This document shows positions 45,068 through 56,450 of a stretch of DNA of 64,000 bases, piece after piece. Positions within the stretch are counted from its first letter, which is position 1. Each line of letters begins with the position of its first letter. The position numbers and the translations under genes were made by a program. This DNA comes from Streptomyces lydicus (lineage in GTDB: Bacteria; Actinomycetota; Actinomycetes; Streptomycetales; Streptomycetaceae), in assembly GCF_001729485.1 (NCBI RefSeq), contig NZ_CP017157.1:7068001-7132000 (forward strand), written 5' to 3'. The notes beneath the pieces were generated by a model. It searched no databases, was not told the DNA's origin, and saw nothing but the letters and a program-made list of their open reading frames with translations.

Positions 45068-46906
45068 TCAGCCGAGCCGCTCGACCAGCGCGCGGTACTC
45101 GTCCCACAGCTCCTTCGGCGTGTGGTCACCGAAGGTGTTGAGGTGCTCCGGCACCAGGGCGGCCTCCTCGCGCCAGACCTCCTTGTCGACCGTCAGCAGG
45201 AAGTCGAGGTCGGAGTCGGCCAGTTCGAGGCCCTTGGTGTCCAGCGCCTCCTTCGTCGGCAGGATGCCGATGGGCGTCTCGACGCCCTCGGCGCGGCCGT
45301 CGAGCCGGTCGACGATCCACTTCAGCACGCGGGAGTTCTCACCGAAGCCGGGCCAGACGAACTTGCCCGCGTCGTTCTTGCGGAACCAGTTGACGTAGTA
45401 GATCTTCGGGAGCTTCGCCTGGTCCTTGCCCTTGGCGACGTCGACCCAGTGACCCATGTAGTCGCCCATGTTGTAGCCGCAGAACGGCAGCATGGCGAAC
45501 GGGTCGCGGCGCAGCTCGCCGACCTTGCCCTCGGCGGCGGCGGTCTTCTCGGAGGCCACGTTCGCGCCGAGGAAGACGCCGTGGTTCCAGTCGAAGGACT
45601 CGGTCACCAGCGGCACGGCCGAGGCGCGGCGGCCGCCGAAGAGGATCGCCGAGATCGGCACGCCCTTGGGGTCCTCCCACTCGGGCGCGATGATCGGGCA
45701 CTGCGAGGCGGGCGTGGTGAAGCGGGCGTTGGGGTGGGCGGCCGGGACGCCGGACTCGGGCGTCCAGTCGTTGCCCTTCCAGTCGGTGAGGTGGGCCGGG
45801 GTCTCCTCCGTCATGCCCTCCCACCAGATGTCGTTGTCGTCGGTGAGCGCGACGTTGGTGAAGACGGAGTTGCCCCACAGCGTCTTCATGGCGTTGGCGT
45901 TGGTGTGCTCGCCGGTGCCGGGCGCGACGCCGAAGAAGCCGGCCTCGGGGTTGATCGCGTAGAGGCGGCCGTCCTCGCCGAACCGCATCCAGGCGATGTC
46001 GTCACCGATCGTCTCGACCGTCCAGCCGGAGATCGTGGGCTCCAGCATGGCGAGGTTGGTCTTGCCGCACGCGGACGGGAAGGCCGCGGCGACGTACTTC
46101 GACTCGCCCTGCGGCGGCGTGAGCTTGAGGATCAGCATGTGCTCGGCGAGCCAGCCCTCGTCGCGCGCCATGACGGAGGCGATGCGCAGCGCGTAGCACT
46201 TCTTGCCCAGCAGGGCGTTGCCGCCGTAGCCGGAGCCGTACGACCAGATCTCGCGGGACTCGGGGAAGTGCGAGATGTACTTGGTGGAGTTGCACGGCCA
46301 CGGAACGTCGGCCTCCCCCTCGGCCAGCGGGGCGCCCAGGGTGTGCACGGCCTTCACGAAGAAGCCGTCCTCGCCCAGCTCGTCCAGGACGGCCTGGCCC
46401 ATGCGCGTCATGGTGCGCATCGAGACCGCGACGTAGGCGGAGTCGGTGATCTCCACCCCGAGGGCGGACAGCGGGGAGCCGAGCGGGCCCATGCAGAACG
46501 GGACGACGTACATCGTCCGGCCCTTCATCGAGCCGCGGAAGATGCCGCCCGCACCGTTCGCGCCGCGGAAGATCTCGCGCATCTCCGCCGGGGCTTTCCA
46601 GTGGTTGGTCGGCCCGGCGTCCTCCTCCTTCTCGGAGCAGATGAACGTGCGGTCCTCGACACGGGCCACGTCCGAGGGGTCGGAGGCGGCGTAGTACGAG
46701 TTGGGGCGCTTGATCGGGTCGAGCTTCTTGAACGTGCCCTTGTCGACGAGCTCCTCACACAGGCGCTCGTACTCCGCCTCCGAGCCGTCACACCAGACGA
46801 CCCGGTCGGGCTGGGTGAGCGCTGCGATCTCGTCGACCCAGGACAGGAGTTCCTGGTGACGGGTCGGGAGGGCCTGGGAAGAGGGAGCCGCGTTGTCGCG
46901 CGCCAC
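45068..46906 (-). CDS. pckG: Phosphoenolpyruvate carboxykinase (GTP)
   Basis: 612-residue GTP-dependent PEPCK. It interconverts oxaloacetate and PEP in gluconeogenesis and anaplerosis. P-loop with the reactive cysteine: [12 protein letters not shown]; the Mn-binding and nucleotide-binding motifs include [21 protein letters not shown] and WKGNDWTP. Length and motifs match the GTP class, not the ATP class. GTG start with TAGGAGCGATC upstream. Single-gene unit. Confidence 0.97.
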   Translation of the reverse strand: MARDNAAPSSQALPTRHQELLSWVDEIAALTQPDRVVWCDGSEAEYERLCEELVDKGTFKKLDPIKRPNSYYAASDPSDVARVEDRTFICSEKEEDAGPTNHWKAPAEMREIFRGANGAGGIFRGSMKGRTMYVVPFCMGPLGSPLSALGVEITDSAYVAVSMRTMTRMGQAVLDELGEDGFFVKAVHTLGAPLAEGEADVPWPCNSTKYISHFPESREIWSYGSGYGGNALLGKKCYALRIASVMARDEGWLAEHMLILKLTPPQGESKYVAAAFPSACGKTNLAMLEPTISGWTVETIGDDIAWMRFGEDGRLYAINPEAGFFGVAPGTGEHTNANAMKTLWGNSVFTNVALTDDNDIWWEGMTEETPAHLTDWKGNDWTPESGVPAAHPNARFTTPASQCPIIAPEWEDPKGVPISAILFGGRRASAVPLVTESFDWNHGVFLGANVASEKTAAAEGKVGELRRDPFAMLPFCGYNMGDYMGHWVDVAKGKDQAKLPKIYYVNWFRKNDAGKFVWPGFGENSRVLKWIVDRLDGRAEGVETPIGILPTKEALDTKGLELADSDLDFLLTVDKEVWREEAALVPEHLNTFGDHTPKELWDEYRALVERLG

Positions 46907-47115
46907 GATCGCTCCTAGATGAGGGTGTGGACGGATATATGCCCGGTGTGCCGGGAAAATCCGCTTCTTTTAGTTGTTGCCCCTTGGGGGCCGCGACCCG
47001 GATGCTTCGTGACCGCTCATCCGGTGCCGTCCGCACTCATTTGATCATCCGACCCGAAATCCGTTCTGTCCAGAGGGCGCCTTCGTGACCGTCACCACTC
47101 GTCGACGAATCGGTA

Positions 47116-47133
47116 ACCTACGGTTGCGTAGGT
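47116..47133 (+). promoter_or_regulatory. ACCTACG-GTTG-CGTAGGT operator-like palindrome
   Basis: Perfect 18-bp dyad that ends where a TAGCAT -10-like hexamer (47133-47138) begins, 11 bp before the hemolysin III gene. A bound protein would block the promoter. Resembles TetR-type operators in actinobacterial lipid genes, but I cannot assign a regulator. Confidence 0.6.
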
Positions 47134-47144
47134 AGCATTGCGCC

Positions 47145-47861
47145 ATGACTTCCGCGCCCGACGCCGCCGAGAGCAAGCCCTCCTCCGCGCCGCCCGCGAT
47201 CGCGGCGGTCGCCGCGGCAGCCGCGCCCCTCAAGCCGAAGCTGCGCGGCTGGTTGCACGCCGGGATGTTCCCCGCCGTGCTGCTGTCCGGCGTCATCCTC
47301 ACCGCACTCGCCGACAGCCCCCGCGGCCGACTCGCCTGCGCCGTCTACACCCTCAGCGCCTGCCTGCTGTTCGGCGTCAGCGCGCTGTACCACCGCGGCA
47401 ACTGGGGCCCGCGGGCCGACGGCGTGCTGCGCCGGCTCGACCACGCCAACATCTTCCTGATCATCGCCGGCACCTACACCCCGCTGACGATGCTGCTGGT
47501 GCCGGGCTCGCGCGGCCAGACGCTGCTCTGGGCGGTCTGGGCGGCCGCGCTGGCGGGCATCGTGTTCCGCGTCTTCTGGGTCGGCGCCCCCCGCTGGCTC
47601 TACACGCCCTGCTACATCGCCATGGGCTGGGCCGCCGTCTTCTTCCTGCCCGACTTCCTGCACTCCGGCGGGGTCGCCGTCCTCGTCCTCGTCATCGTCG
47701 GCGGCCTGCTCTACAGCGCCGGCGGCGTGATCTACGGCCTCAAGCGCCCCAACCCCTCGCCCCGGTGGTTCGGCTTCCACGAGGTCTTCCACTCCCTCAC
47801 CCTGGCCGCCTTCGCCGTCCACTACGTCGGCATCTCGCTGGTGGCCTACACCCACGCCTGA
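47145..47861 (+). CDS. Hemolysin III/TrhA (PAQR) family membrane protein
   Basis: 238-residue protein with seven membrane helices and the PAQR/hemolysin III signature residues: Ser-His (SALYHRG), Asp-His (RRLDHANIFLIIAGTYTP) and a C-terminal His pair (HEVFHSLTLAAFAVHYVG), which form a metal site. Bacterial relatives influence membrane lipid composition and energetics rather than being true hemolysins. There is no Shine-Dalgarno sequence; a -10-like TAGCAT seven bases upstream suggests a leaderless mRNA. Confidence 0.9.
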   Translation: MTSAPDAAESKPSSAPPAIAAVAAAAAPLKPKLRGWLHAGMFPAVLLSGVILTALADSPRGRLACAVYTLSACLLFGVSALYHRGNWGPRADGVLRRLDHANIFLIIAGTYTPLTMLLVPGSRGQTLLWAVWAAALAGIVFRVFWVGAPRWLYTPCYIAMGWAAVFFLPDFLHSGGVAVLVLVIVGGLLYSAGGVIYGLKRPNPSPRWFGFHEVFHSLTLAAFAVHYVGISLVAYTHA

Positions 47862-48050
47862 GCCACCACGGCAGCGGCGCCGGCGGCGTTCACCGTCCGC
47901 AACATCCCCGCACCACAGCGTGACACGCGCCACTGACAGTCAGGACTTCGTCAAGGTTCGTTCAGGGGCGGAGCAAGGACGGTGCGCCCTCGGCTCCCCG
48001 GCCGGTCGCGACCGGGTCCCCGGGTGGTCCGATGCCGGACAATGCTGCCC

Positions 48051-48686
48051 ATGGTCTCCGCACGTACGACTCCCCCCGCCGCGGCCGGGCCGGCCAGGCC
48101 CGGGCTGCGGGAGCGGAAGAAGCTCCAGACCCGGCGGGCGATCCGGCGGGCCGCCTACCGGCTCTTCGAGGAGCAGGGGTACGACGCCACCCCCGTCGAT
48201 CAGATCGCCGAGGCCGCCGAGGTCTCACCGAGCACGGTCTTCCGCTACTTCCCCACCAAGGAAGACATCGTGCTCACGGACGCGTACCACGCGGTGCTGG
48301 AGGCCGGGATCAGGGCCCGTCCCGCGGACGAGCCGCCCGTCGAGTCGATTCGGCGGGCCACCGTCGCGGCGCTCGGCACGGTCGCCCCGGAGGACCGCGG
48401 GAAACTCCTCCAGCACATCCGGCTGATCCGTGAGGTGCCCGCGATCCGGGGCCGCACGGCGGAGCACACCGCCCGGGACGCCGCCATGATCAGCACGGTG
48501 CTGGCCGAGCGCTCCGGCCGCCCCGCCGACGACCTGGAGCTCCGGGTCGTCGGCAGCGCCGTGCTGGCCGCCCTCCAGGAGGCGATGCTGAGCTGGGCGG
48601 AGCAGGACCGGCCCGGCGACCTGGACACGCTGGCCGAGCTGATCCACCGGACGATGGAGGTCCTGGCGCGGGGGCTCACGCTCTGA
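48051..48686 (+). CDS. TetR family regulator
   Basis: 211-residue TetR protein (ATG at 48042 also possible). The helix-turn-helix has VDQIAEAAEVSPSTVFRYFPTKEDIV. The C-terminal domain resembles the MftR/TetR_C group (LIREVPAIRGRTAEH). The last 14 codons coincide with the first copy of a 43-44-bp tandem repeat that continues into the intergenic region, so the present C-terminus (HRTMEVLARGLTL) is part of the repeat. Target genes not evident; the palindrome before the hemolysin III gene is one candidate. Confidence 0.85.
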   Translation: MVSARTTPPAAAGPARPGLRERKKLQTRRAIRRAAYRLFEEQGYDATPVDQIAEAAEVSPSTVFRYFPTKEDIVLTDAYHAVLEAGIRARPADEPPVESIRRATVAALGTVAPEDRGKLLQHIRLIREVPAIRGRTAEHTARDAAMISTVLAERSGRPADDLELRVVGSAVLAALQEAMLSWAEQDRPGDLDTLAELIHRTMEVLARGLTL

Positions 48687-48814
48687 CCCACCGGACGACG
48701 GAGGTCCTGGCGCGGGGCTCACGCTCTGATCCACCGGACGACGGAGGTCCTGGCGCGGGGCGCGCGCTCCGCCCCACCGGACGACGGAGGTCCTGGCACG
48801 GGGGCGCACGCTCC
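48641..48814. repeat. Four tandem copies of a 43-44-bp repeat
   Basis: Units at 48641-48684, 48685-48727, 48728-48770 and 48771-48814 share the core CCACCGGACGAYGGAGGTCC followed by TGGCRCGGGG. The first unit codes for the end of the TetR protein; the others fill the gap up to the convergent amidase stop codon. Units are over 85 percent alike by eye, pointing to recent local duplication. Confidence 0.9.
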
Positions 48815-48822
48815 GCACCGCC

Positions 48823-50160
48823 TCAGCGGGCGTCCGCGCCCCGTGCCGCCCCGTTCAGCGCGTCCTCGACGCCCACCGCGTCCACGAGCAGCGCCTCGTC
48901 CGCGCCGAAGCCGCCGACGAGCTGGAGCCCCAGCGGCAGCCCGTCGGCGGCGCGGCCGGCGGGCAGACTCAGCGACGGCAGACCGGCGTTGCTCCAGGGA
49001 AGACACATGATCGACGTCCCGGTGGTGCTGAGGTCGGCGGGCGCCGGGCCCGTCGCCGACGGGGCGATCCACAGGTCGACACCGGCCGCGGCGCCGTCCG
49101 CGGCGAGCCGCTCGCGGAACGCGGCGCGGCGCGCCCGGGCCGCCTCGTAGGCGGCGTCCCCGATCTTCCGGCCCTCCTGGACGGCCGCCGTGGTCTGCTC
49201 GCGGTAGCGGTCGCCGAAGCGGGCGAACCAGTCGGCGTGGGCCCGCGCGACCTCGTAGCGGTTCATCGTGAAGAGCTGGTCCACGACCTGCGCGAAGTCG
49301 TCCATCACCGGGACCTCGACCACCGCGTAGCCGGCCCGCCGCAGCAGCTCCCGCTGTTCCCCGAAGGCGCGCAGGGCCTCCGCGCCGGCGCGCTCCAGAT
49401 AGGGGCCGACGGGGACGCCCAGCACCGGGCGGCCCGCCCCGGCGGCCGGCCGCGGCGCGCGCCATCCGTCGAGCAGCACCGACGCGGCCAGCGCGACGCC
49501 CGCCACGTCCGTGGCATAGCACCCCAGGGTGTCGAAGCCGGCGGCGTTGGGGATCACCCCGTCGACCGGGATCCGCCCGTAGGTCGGCTTGAACCCGACC
49601 ACGCCGCAGTACGCGGCGGGGCGGATCATCGAGCCGACGGTCTGCGTCCCGATGGCCAGCGGCACCATGCCCGCGGCGACCGCGGCCGCCGAGCCGCTGC
49701 TCGAACCCCCTGGCGTGTGGGACAGGTTGTGCGGATTGCGGGTCGGTCCGGGCGCGGTGACCGCGAACTCCGCGGTCACGGTCTTGCCCGCGATCAGCGC
49801 GCCGGCCGCCACCAGCCGGTCGACGACGGTGGCCTGCGCCCCGCCCAGCACCTCCGGCGGCAGCGCCGAGCCCGCGCGGGTGGGCAACCCGTCCACGTGC
49901 ACGATGTCCTTGACGCCGACGGTGATGCCGTGGAGGGCGGGCCGGGCGGCGGGGTCCGACGGGGCCCCGGCCGCACACCGCCGTGCCGCCGCCAGCAGGC
50001 GCGCACGGCGGCCGGGCTCGGGCACGAAGGCCCGGACCTGCGGATCGACGGTGTCGATGCGGTCGCACGAGCGGTGCACCGCGGCGACGGGGTCGTCGGT
50101 GCCGTCCCGCAGCGCCGCGGCCTCCTGGACCAGGGATCGATGCCCGAGCAAGGTCGTCAT
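48823..50160 (-). CDS. Amidase signature family hydrolase
   Basis: 445-residue amidase with the Ser-cisSer-Lys triad region: Lys84 in TVGVKDIV and the Gly/Ser-rich GGSSSGSAAAVAAG with the following TQTVGSMIRPAAYCGVVG nucleophile loop. It cleaves C-N bonds of amides; substrate unknown. Separate from GatA because no GatB/GatC genes adjoin it and the protein is shorter. It is the last of a run of minus-strand genes from 53.8 kb, spaced about 110 bp from the preceding one. Confidence 0.88.
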   Translation of the reverse strand: MTTLLGHRSLVQEAAALRDGTDDPVAAVHRSCDRIDTVDPQVRAFVPEPGRRARLLAAARRCAAGAPSDPAARPALHGITVGVKDIVHVDGLPTRAGSALPPEVLGGAQATVVDRLVAAGALIAGKTVTAEFAVTAPGPTRNPHNLSHTPGGSSSGSAAAVAAGMVPLAIGTQTVGSMIRPAAYCGVVGFKPTYGRIPVDGVIPNAAGFDTLGCYATDVAGVALAASVLLDGWRAPRPAAGAGRPVLGVPVGPYLERAGAEALRAFGEQRELLRRAGYAVVEVPVMDDFAQVVDQLFTMNRYEVARAHADWFARFGDRYREQTTAAVQEGRKIGDAAYEAARARRAAFRERLAADGAAAGVDLWIAPSATGPAPADLSTTGTSIMCLPWSNAGLPSLSLPAGRAADGLPLGLQLVGGFGADEALLVDAVGVEDALNGAARGADAR

Positions 50161-50270
50161 CGCGGCAGGCTACAACCGGCCGCCGACAACGGCCGGTTGG
50201 GGCTCTCCGGACCGCGACGGGCACCCGGCGCCGTGTCGTACCGCCGGCGCCCCGGAACCGGGCGCCGGTG

Positions 50271-50762
50271 TCAGCTGCCGGACCTGGACGCGCCAAGAGG
50301 CCACACGACATCGACGGCCAGCCCGGCCAGGCGGGCCGCGGCCACGGTGTCCGCCGTGCCCCCGCCGCGACCTGTGGGGGCGCTGCCGTCCCACACGGCG
50401 ACGAGGCGGTCCGCGCCCTGGAGAAGCCGGCGATTGGCCGCTTCGTAGGCGGCGCGGCCCGCGTGCTCGTACGGCAGTACCACCACGTCGGCGGCGGCGT
50501 CGCGCAGCGCGTCGAACGCGGCGAGGTCTGCGGGGCGGACCACCGCTTCCCGGTAGTCCCGGGACGGGATGATTGCCGACAGTCGGCCGCCGAGCGAGAG
50601 GATCTCCTCGGCGAAGAGCGTGTCGGCACCGCGGGCCAGGCACGAGCGCCCGGCCAGCGCGTCGTCGCGCAGATCGGCCAGCAGCTCACGGAGGTCTGCG
50701 CGGATCCGACCGAGCGCCTCGTCGGCCAGGTCCATGTGACCGGTGATGGCGATGGTGACCAT
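50271..50762 (-). CDS. SLOG-like Rossmann-fold protein (predicted nucleotide sensor)
   Basis: 163-residue protein with SLOG/LOG-like features. An N-terminal strand IAITGHMDL is followed by CLARGADTLFAEEIL (41-55), and then DRLVAVWDGSAPTGRGGGTADTVAAAR (118-144) with a Gly/Thr-rich nucleotide-binding turn. The SLOG superfamily includes DprA, LOG and TRPM sensor domains and occurs in predicted nucleotide-signalling conflict systems. It lies 90 bp downstream of a RipA/SLATT-like membrane gene. Start is the ATG at 50762. Functional assignment is inference. Confidence 0.65.
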   Translation of the reverse strand: MVTIAITGHMDLADEALGRIRADLRELLADLRDDALAGRSCLARGADTLFAEEILSLGGRLSAIIPSRDYREAVVRPADLAAFDALRDAAADVVVLPYEHAGRAAYEAANRRLLQGADRLVAVWDGSAPTGRGGGTADTVAAARLAGLAVDVVWPLGASRSGS

Positions 50763-50852
50763 GTGACAACCCGCTTCCGGCCGAGGCGTTTTGCCCTTCA
50801 CCCTAATCCGCTCCGGTGGCGGGGAGAGCGGGCGGCAGCGGGGCCACCGCCG

Positions 50853-51365
50853 TCACAGCGCGAGGGCGGCGAAGCCCAGAAGGTAGGCCACGGCGAAGAG
50901 CAGGGGGATCCAGCGTTCGACACGGCCGAGCGGGAGATAGACGCGCCAGTCCCGCCCCTCGCCGAGGGCGCGCCATTCGGCGGCCACGAAGGCGCGGGCC
51001 GGCAGGCGCTCCTCGAACGAGCCGATCACCTCGAACTTGCCCCTGTTCAGCTGCTGGTAGGAACGAACGGTGATCCACCAGGTGGCGCACATGCCCAGCA
51101 GGACCAGCAGGGCCGGAAGCGCGAGGGCGACCGGGGCCCGGCGGTGGTGCTCCTGGGACAGCCAGGTGCTGAGGAAGACGAGGAGAGCGCTGTGGAGGGT
51201 CAGGAAGAAGGTGTTGGCGAGGTTGCGCCGGGCGCTGACCCGGTCGGCCATCTCCACGCACAGCTTGTACTGCTCGAAGACCGCGGCGTGATAAGTCGCG
51301 GCTGGTTCGCGGAAGTTCTCCGCGTCGATGTCCTCGTTCCACAACGCGTCACTGATGCCGGCCAT
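50853..51365 (-). CDS. RipA/SLATT-like small membrane protein
   Basis: 170 residues. An amphipathic N-terminal helix (EQYKLCVEMADRVSARRNLAN, 31-51) leads into TM1 (about 52-68). TM2 is at about 77-97, then a cytoplasmic segment with SYQQLNRGKFEVIGSFEERLP, and TM3 at about 150-168. Pattern fits RipA-family octameric membrane proteins and resembles SLATT effectors that pair with SLOG sensors. Start is the ATG at 51365 with GGGGGAAA upstream. Confidence 0.65.
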   Translation of the reverse strand: MAGISDALWNEDIDAENFREPAATYHAAVFEQYKLCVEMADRVSARRNLANTFFLTLHSALLVFLSTWLSQEHHRRAPVALALPALLVLLGMCATWWITVRSYQQLNRGKFEVIGSFEERLPARAFVAAEWRALGEGRDWRVYLPLGRVERWIPLLFAVAYLLGFAALAL

Positions 51366-51481
51366 GTTGGCGTTTCCCCCGTAGTTCGTCACCGGGCGCC
51401 CGTACGGGCCGGGGCCGCGACGGCGGCGCGACGGCCATCGCCCGCCGCGCCGCCGCGTGCCCAGCGGGGCGCCCCGTTCCC

Positions 51482-52174
51482 TCACGCCGCGGTCTGGGTC
51501 TGCCCGTGGGTCTGCCACGCGGTGACGCGCCGGACGATGACGACGAGGAGCAGGCCCGCCGCCATGTAGAGCACCGTGAGCAGGGTGGTCACGTTCGCGT
51601 TGGACAGCACGTCCTGCTCGCTGGCGAACGTCGCGGACATGCGCCATTGGATCGGCTTGACCACGAAGTTGGCGACCACGAACAGCGCCCACCAGGCGTT
51701 GATCAGGCCGACGGGGACGGTCCGCCGGGGAGCACTGGCCCGCCAGACGTCCGACACGACCTGGTACGGGATCCACAGGTTCGCCACCGGGGTGGTCCAG
51801 GCGCCCACCACCCAGCCCCGGGCCCGGCGGTGCGCGGCGGCACCGCTCATCAGCTCGGAGTTGATCCGGGCCCGCCACAGCCAGACGACCACCCCGATGC
51901 CGGCCGTGATCCACACCAGCATGGACGGCCAGAACGCCCCCACCGTCGCGAGGGCATCGTTGTCGGCGGCCTCCAGGTCCGCGGCCGTCGCCGCCCCGGC
52001 CAGGTAGTCGTGGGCGAGGAAGTACAGGCGCCAGTTGGCCACCAGGACCAACACCGCATGCACGAGCGCCACGGCGATCAGTACCGTCGCGGTCGTCGCC
52101 GCGCCGGTCACCGTCCTCGGCAGCTCCCCGACCGGTTGCGCGTTCGTCGACATGCCTTGCTGTGAATCGTCCAT
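51482..52174 (-). CDS. DUF4328 family membrane protein
   Basis: 230-residue membrane protein with about five to six helices and the DUF4328 core (WLWRARINSELMSG, followed by RGWVVGAWTTPVANLWIPYQVVSDVWRAS). These proteins are common in streptomycetes and of unknown function. Start at the ATG at 52174 with GGGGGAGGATC upstream. Same strand as its neighbours with 116-124 bp gaps. Confidence 0.78.
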   Translation of the reverse strand: MDDSQQGMSTNAQPVGELPRTVTGAATTATVLIAVALVHAVLVLVANWRLYFLAHDYLAGAATAADLEAADNDALATVGAFWPSMLVWITAGIGVVVWLWRARINSELMSGAAAHRRARGWVVGAWTTPVANLWIPYQVVSDVWRASAPRRTVPVGLINAWWALFVVANFVVKPIQWRMSATFASEQDVLSNANVTTLLTVLYMAAGLLLVVIVRRVTAWQTHGQTQTAA

Positions 52175-52298
52175 GATCCTCCCCCGAAGATCGCCGACCC
52201 GCCACGCGGTACGTGGGGTCGGCAGGCCATGAGCCACTGCCCCTGTGGTGTCCCCCGTTTCACGGGATGTCATGCGGGACGGCCGTAACAGAACGGCA

Positions 52299-53834
52299 CT
52301 AACCGAGGCCGAAGAGTCGCAGCGCCCGGCCCGCGAGCCAGAGCAGCAGGCCCAGGACCGTGACCAAGGCGAACCCTTTCCACACCGCCGCCTGCGTGGC
52401 GAAGGTGGCCCGCCAGGCCATCGACCGTCTGCGGACCCCCACGCCCGCCAGGGCCTCCTTGATGACGCGGGCCAGGTGGTGCGTGGGCGTGAACATGGTC
52501 ATCGACACGAAGCCGGTCTTCACGGCGCGGGCCCCGCGGCGCACGAGCGCGCCCCGCGGGAGCTCGGCACGGAGCACGGGCCCCACCGGTCGCACCCGGG
52601 GCGTCCACCCGGGGTCGAAGGTGATGACGGCACCGGTCCAGGGATCTCCGCCGGACACCTCGGCCAGCCGGGACGGGGTCGGCAGGTGTGCGTCCAGCCG
52701 TTCGGCCAGCTCCAGCCGTTCGGCCTGCCGCGACAGTGCGCCCGGCGTCAGCAGGACGAGCTTGCGCGCGGGCTGGGTGGCGCGGGCCCGCTGGACCTCC
52801 CACCACAGCCCGTCGCCCGACCCCAGCCGCAGCACGATGAGTTGGGACAGCTCCATCAGCCGCAGCACCGTCGGCTGCCAGTCGTCGAGCGGCAGGTAGA
52901 ACCGCGCCGCGCCCAGCCGCGGCAGCGGCTCCCCGGGTTTGCCCACCGTGATCACCGGGCCGACGGCGCCCAACGCCCCCGTGAGTTGCTCCTCCCGCGA
53001 GTGGATGCTGACGAACGCGGACGAGTCGTCGACCTGGGCCGCGATGTCGTCGTCGGTGAAGCTGCGCAGGTAGAGCACGGGTTGGCGGCCGTCGGCCAGC
53101 AGGGCCCGGGCCGCGCCGCGCGCCTGGCGCGGGCGGGTGTGGCGCAGGATCAGGATCCCGGCACCCACCGCGGCCAGGCCGCCGACCAGTAACCCCATCA
53201 TGGTCATCGGCGGCATGGTGTAGCCCCGTCGCTGCGCCGTGCTCCCGGCGATGACGCCCCCCGCGAGCAGTACATATCCGACGCCACTGGCCAGCAGGAA
53301 CACCGGCCGCCGCCACCACGGACGGGGCGGGGCGAACCGGCTGACCACCTTGATGATCTCCGTGGCGTCCGACCGGCGCCGGCGCCGCAGCCACAGCGCC
53401 GGCCCGAGCAGCAGCGCGGCGGGCACCGCCCAGTACAGCGCGGCCGCGCGCGACGAGCCGAGTTTCCGGTCGAGCCGCGCCCGGTCCCGTCGGACCTCCG
53501 CCGCCAGCCCGGCGACCCGCGCGCGGGCGCGGGAGACCCGGCCCTTCTCGACGTCACCGGTGGCGGCGGAGACCGCGGAGCGGCTCGCTCCCGACGGGGC
53601 GTTCTCCTTGAACCACGTGTCGCCCGCGCGGATCCCGGCGCGCGCGGCCGCCTCCCCGGCGGCGTAGCGGTCCAGCGCGGCGGTGAACGCGGCGGCCCGT
53701 GCCGGGGCGTCGCCGAAGCGGTCGCAGGCCCGCAGGCCCGTGCCCGCGGTGACCGCCAGGTGCAGCGCGACGTAGGCCGTGACGAGCGTGGCCACCGTGA
53801 TCAGCCGGGCGAACGCCCGCAAGCGTGCGGACAC
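52299..53834 (-). CDS. Membrane protein with TIR-like soluble domain
   Basis: 511 residues. Four membrane helices lie before residue 232 (about 10-30, 133-150, 177-198, 212-231) and one near the C-terminus (485-505). The soluble domain (250-470) starts with PVLYLRSFTDDD and contains SREEQLTGALGAVGPVITVGKPGE. It then has ELSQLIVLRLGSGDGLWWE, where Glu346 occupies the place of the catalytic Glu of TIR NADases (S-x-W-x-x-E). That resemblance is by eye only. Streptomycetes carry many such unassigned membrane proteins. GTG start at 53834. Confidence 0.6.
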   Translation of the reverse strand: MSARLRAFARLITVATLVTAYVALHLAVTAGTGLRACDRFGDAPARAAAFTAALDRYAAGEAAARAGIRAGDTWFKENAPSGASRSAVSAATGDVEKGRVSRARARVAGLAAEVRRDRARLDRKLGSSRAAALYWAVPAALLLGPALWLRRRRRSDATEIIKVVSRFAPPRPWWRRPVFLLASGVGYVLLAGGVIAGSTAQRRGYTMPPMTMMGLLVGGLAAVGAGILILRHTRPRQARGAARALLADGRQPVLYLRSFTDDDIAAQVDDSSAFVSIHSREEQLTGALGAVGPVITVGKPGEPLPRLGAARFYLPLDDWQPTVLRLMELSQLIVLRLGSGDGLWWEVQRARATQPARKLVLLTPGALSRQAERLELAERLDAHLPTPSRLAEVSGGDPWTGAVITFDPGWTPRVRPVGPVLRAELPRGALVRRGARAVKTGFVSMTMFTPTHHLARVIKEALAGVGVRRRSMAWRATFATQAAVWKGFALVTVLGLLLWLAGRALRLFGLG

Positions 53835-54181
53835 CTCAGCGCACCCCCTCACCTCGCCCGGGCACCGCCACCCGGCGCAGAGCGCGTCCCGTACTACCAC
53901 CTCGCCCCACGAACCGTGGCCAGTTCAGGCCACCCCCACCAGTCGGGCACGAGCCGGACTTCGCCACCCGCTCCGGCAGAATCACCGACAGCCGCCCCGG
54001 CCTCGGGGACGCCGAACGGCTCCCGTAAATGGCTGAAGGAGAAGACGCCGCCACAACCCTGGGCAGGGTCCGCGCTATCCGGCCCGCTGCCTCTCCATCC
54101 GGTGCTCGGCATGCTTCCTTGACATCGGCGCACCGGGCCGGGCGGAGCGCCTACGGGTGCCCCGCCCGGCCCGGCCGCGGC
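53835..54181. other. Spacer without recognised gene
   Basis: 347 bp between two minus-strand genes. Open frames on both strands (for example 53760-54122 plus, 53836-54054 minus) have no ribosome site or recognisable product. It probably holds the promoter of the TIR-like membrane gene; nothing else stands out. Confidence 0.4.
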
Positions 54182-56251
<2,070 letters not shown>

Positions 56252-56375
56252 GTCTCCATCCTCTCCCACGGTGGCGCGCCAGCGCGGGAGCGCGGGGAGT
56301 TATCCACAGGGCTGCCGGAAAGCGCGCGGACGCGGAACACTGTGCGTACGGCGAAGATCACCGCCGGAGACCACC

Positions 56376-56438
56376 GGAACTGACGGAACAGACGGAACTA
56401 CGGGAACCACCGGAACTACGGGACTGCTGGAACTGCTG
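56376..56438. repeat. Seven tandem 9-bp repeats upstream of the STAND gene
   Basis: Units of the form GGAACTRCS (GGAACTGAC, GGAACAGAC, GGAACTACG, GGAACCACC, GGAACTACG, then two decayed units). They lie between the two divergent genes, ending 12 bp before the STAND start. The array is open in the same frame as the gene, but no start codon precedes it closely. May affect promoter activity or be a decayed coding end. Confidence 0.75.
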
Positions 56439-56450
56439 GAGGGGGAGGGC

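Noticed and set aside
53760..54122. Plus-strand open frame beside the TIR-like gene
   Set aside because: It overlaps the real minus-strand gene start, has no ribosome site and is low complexity.
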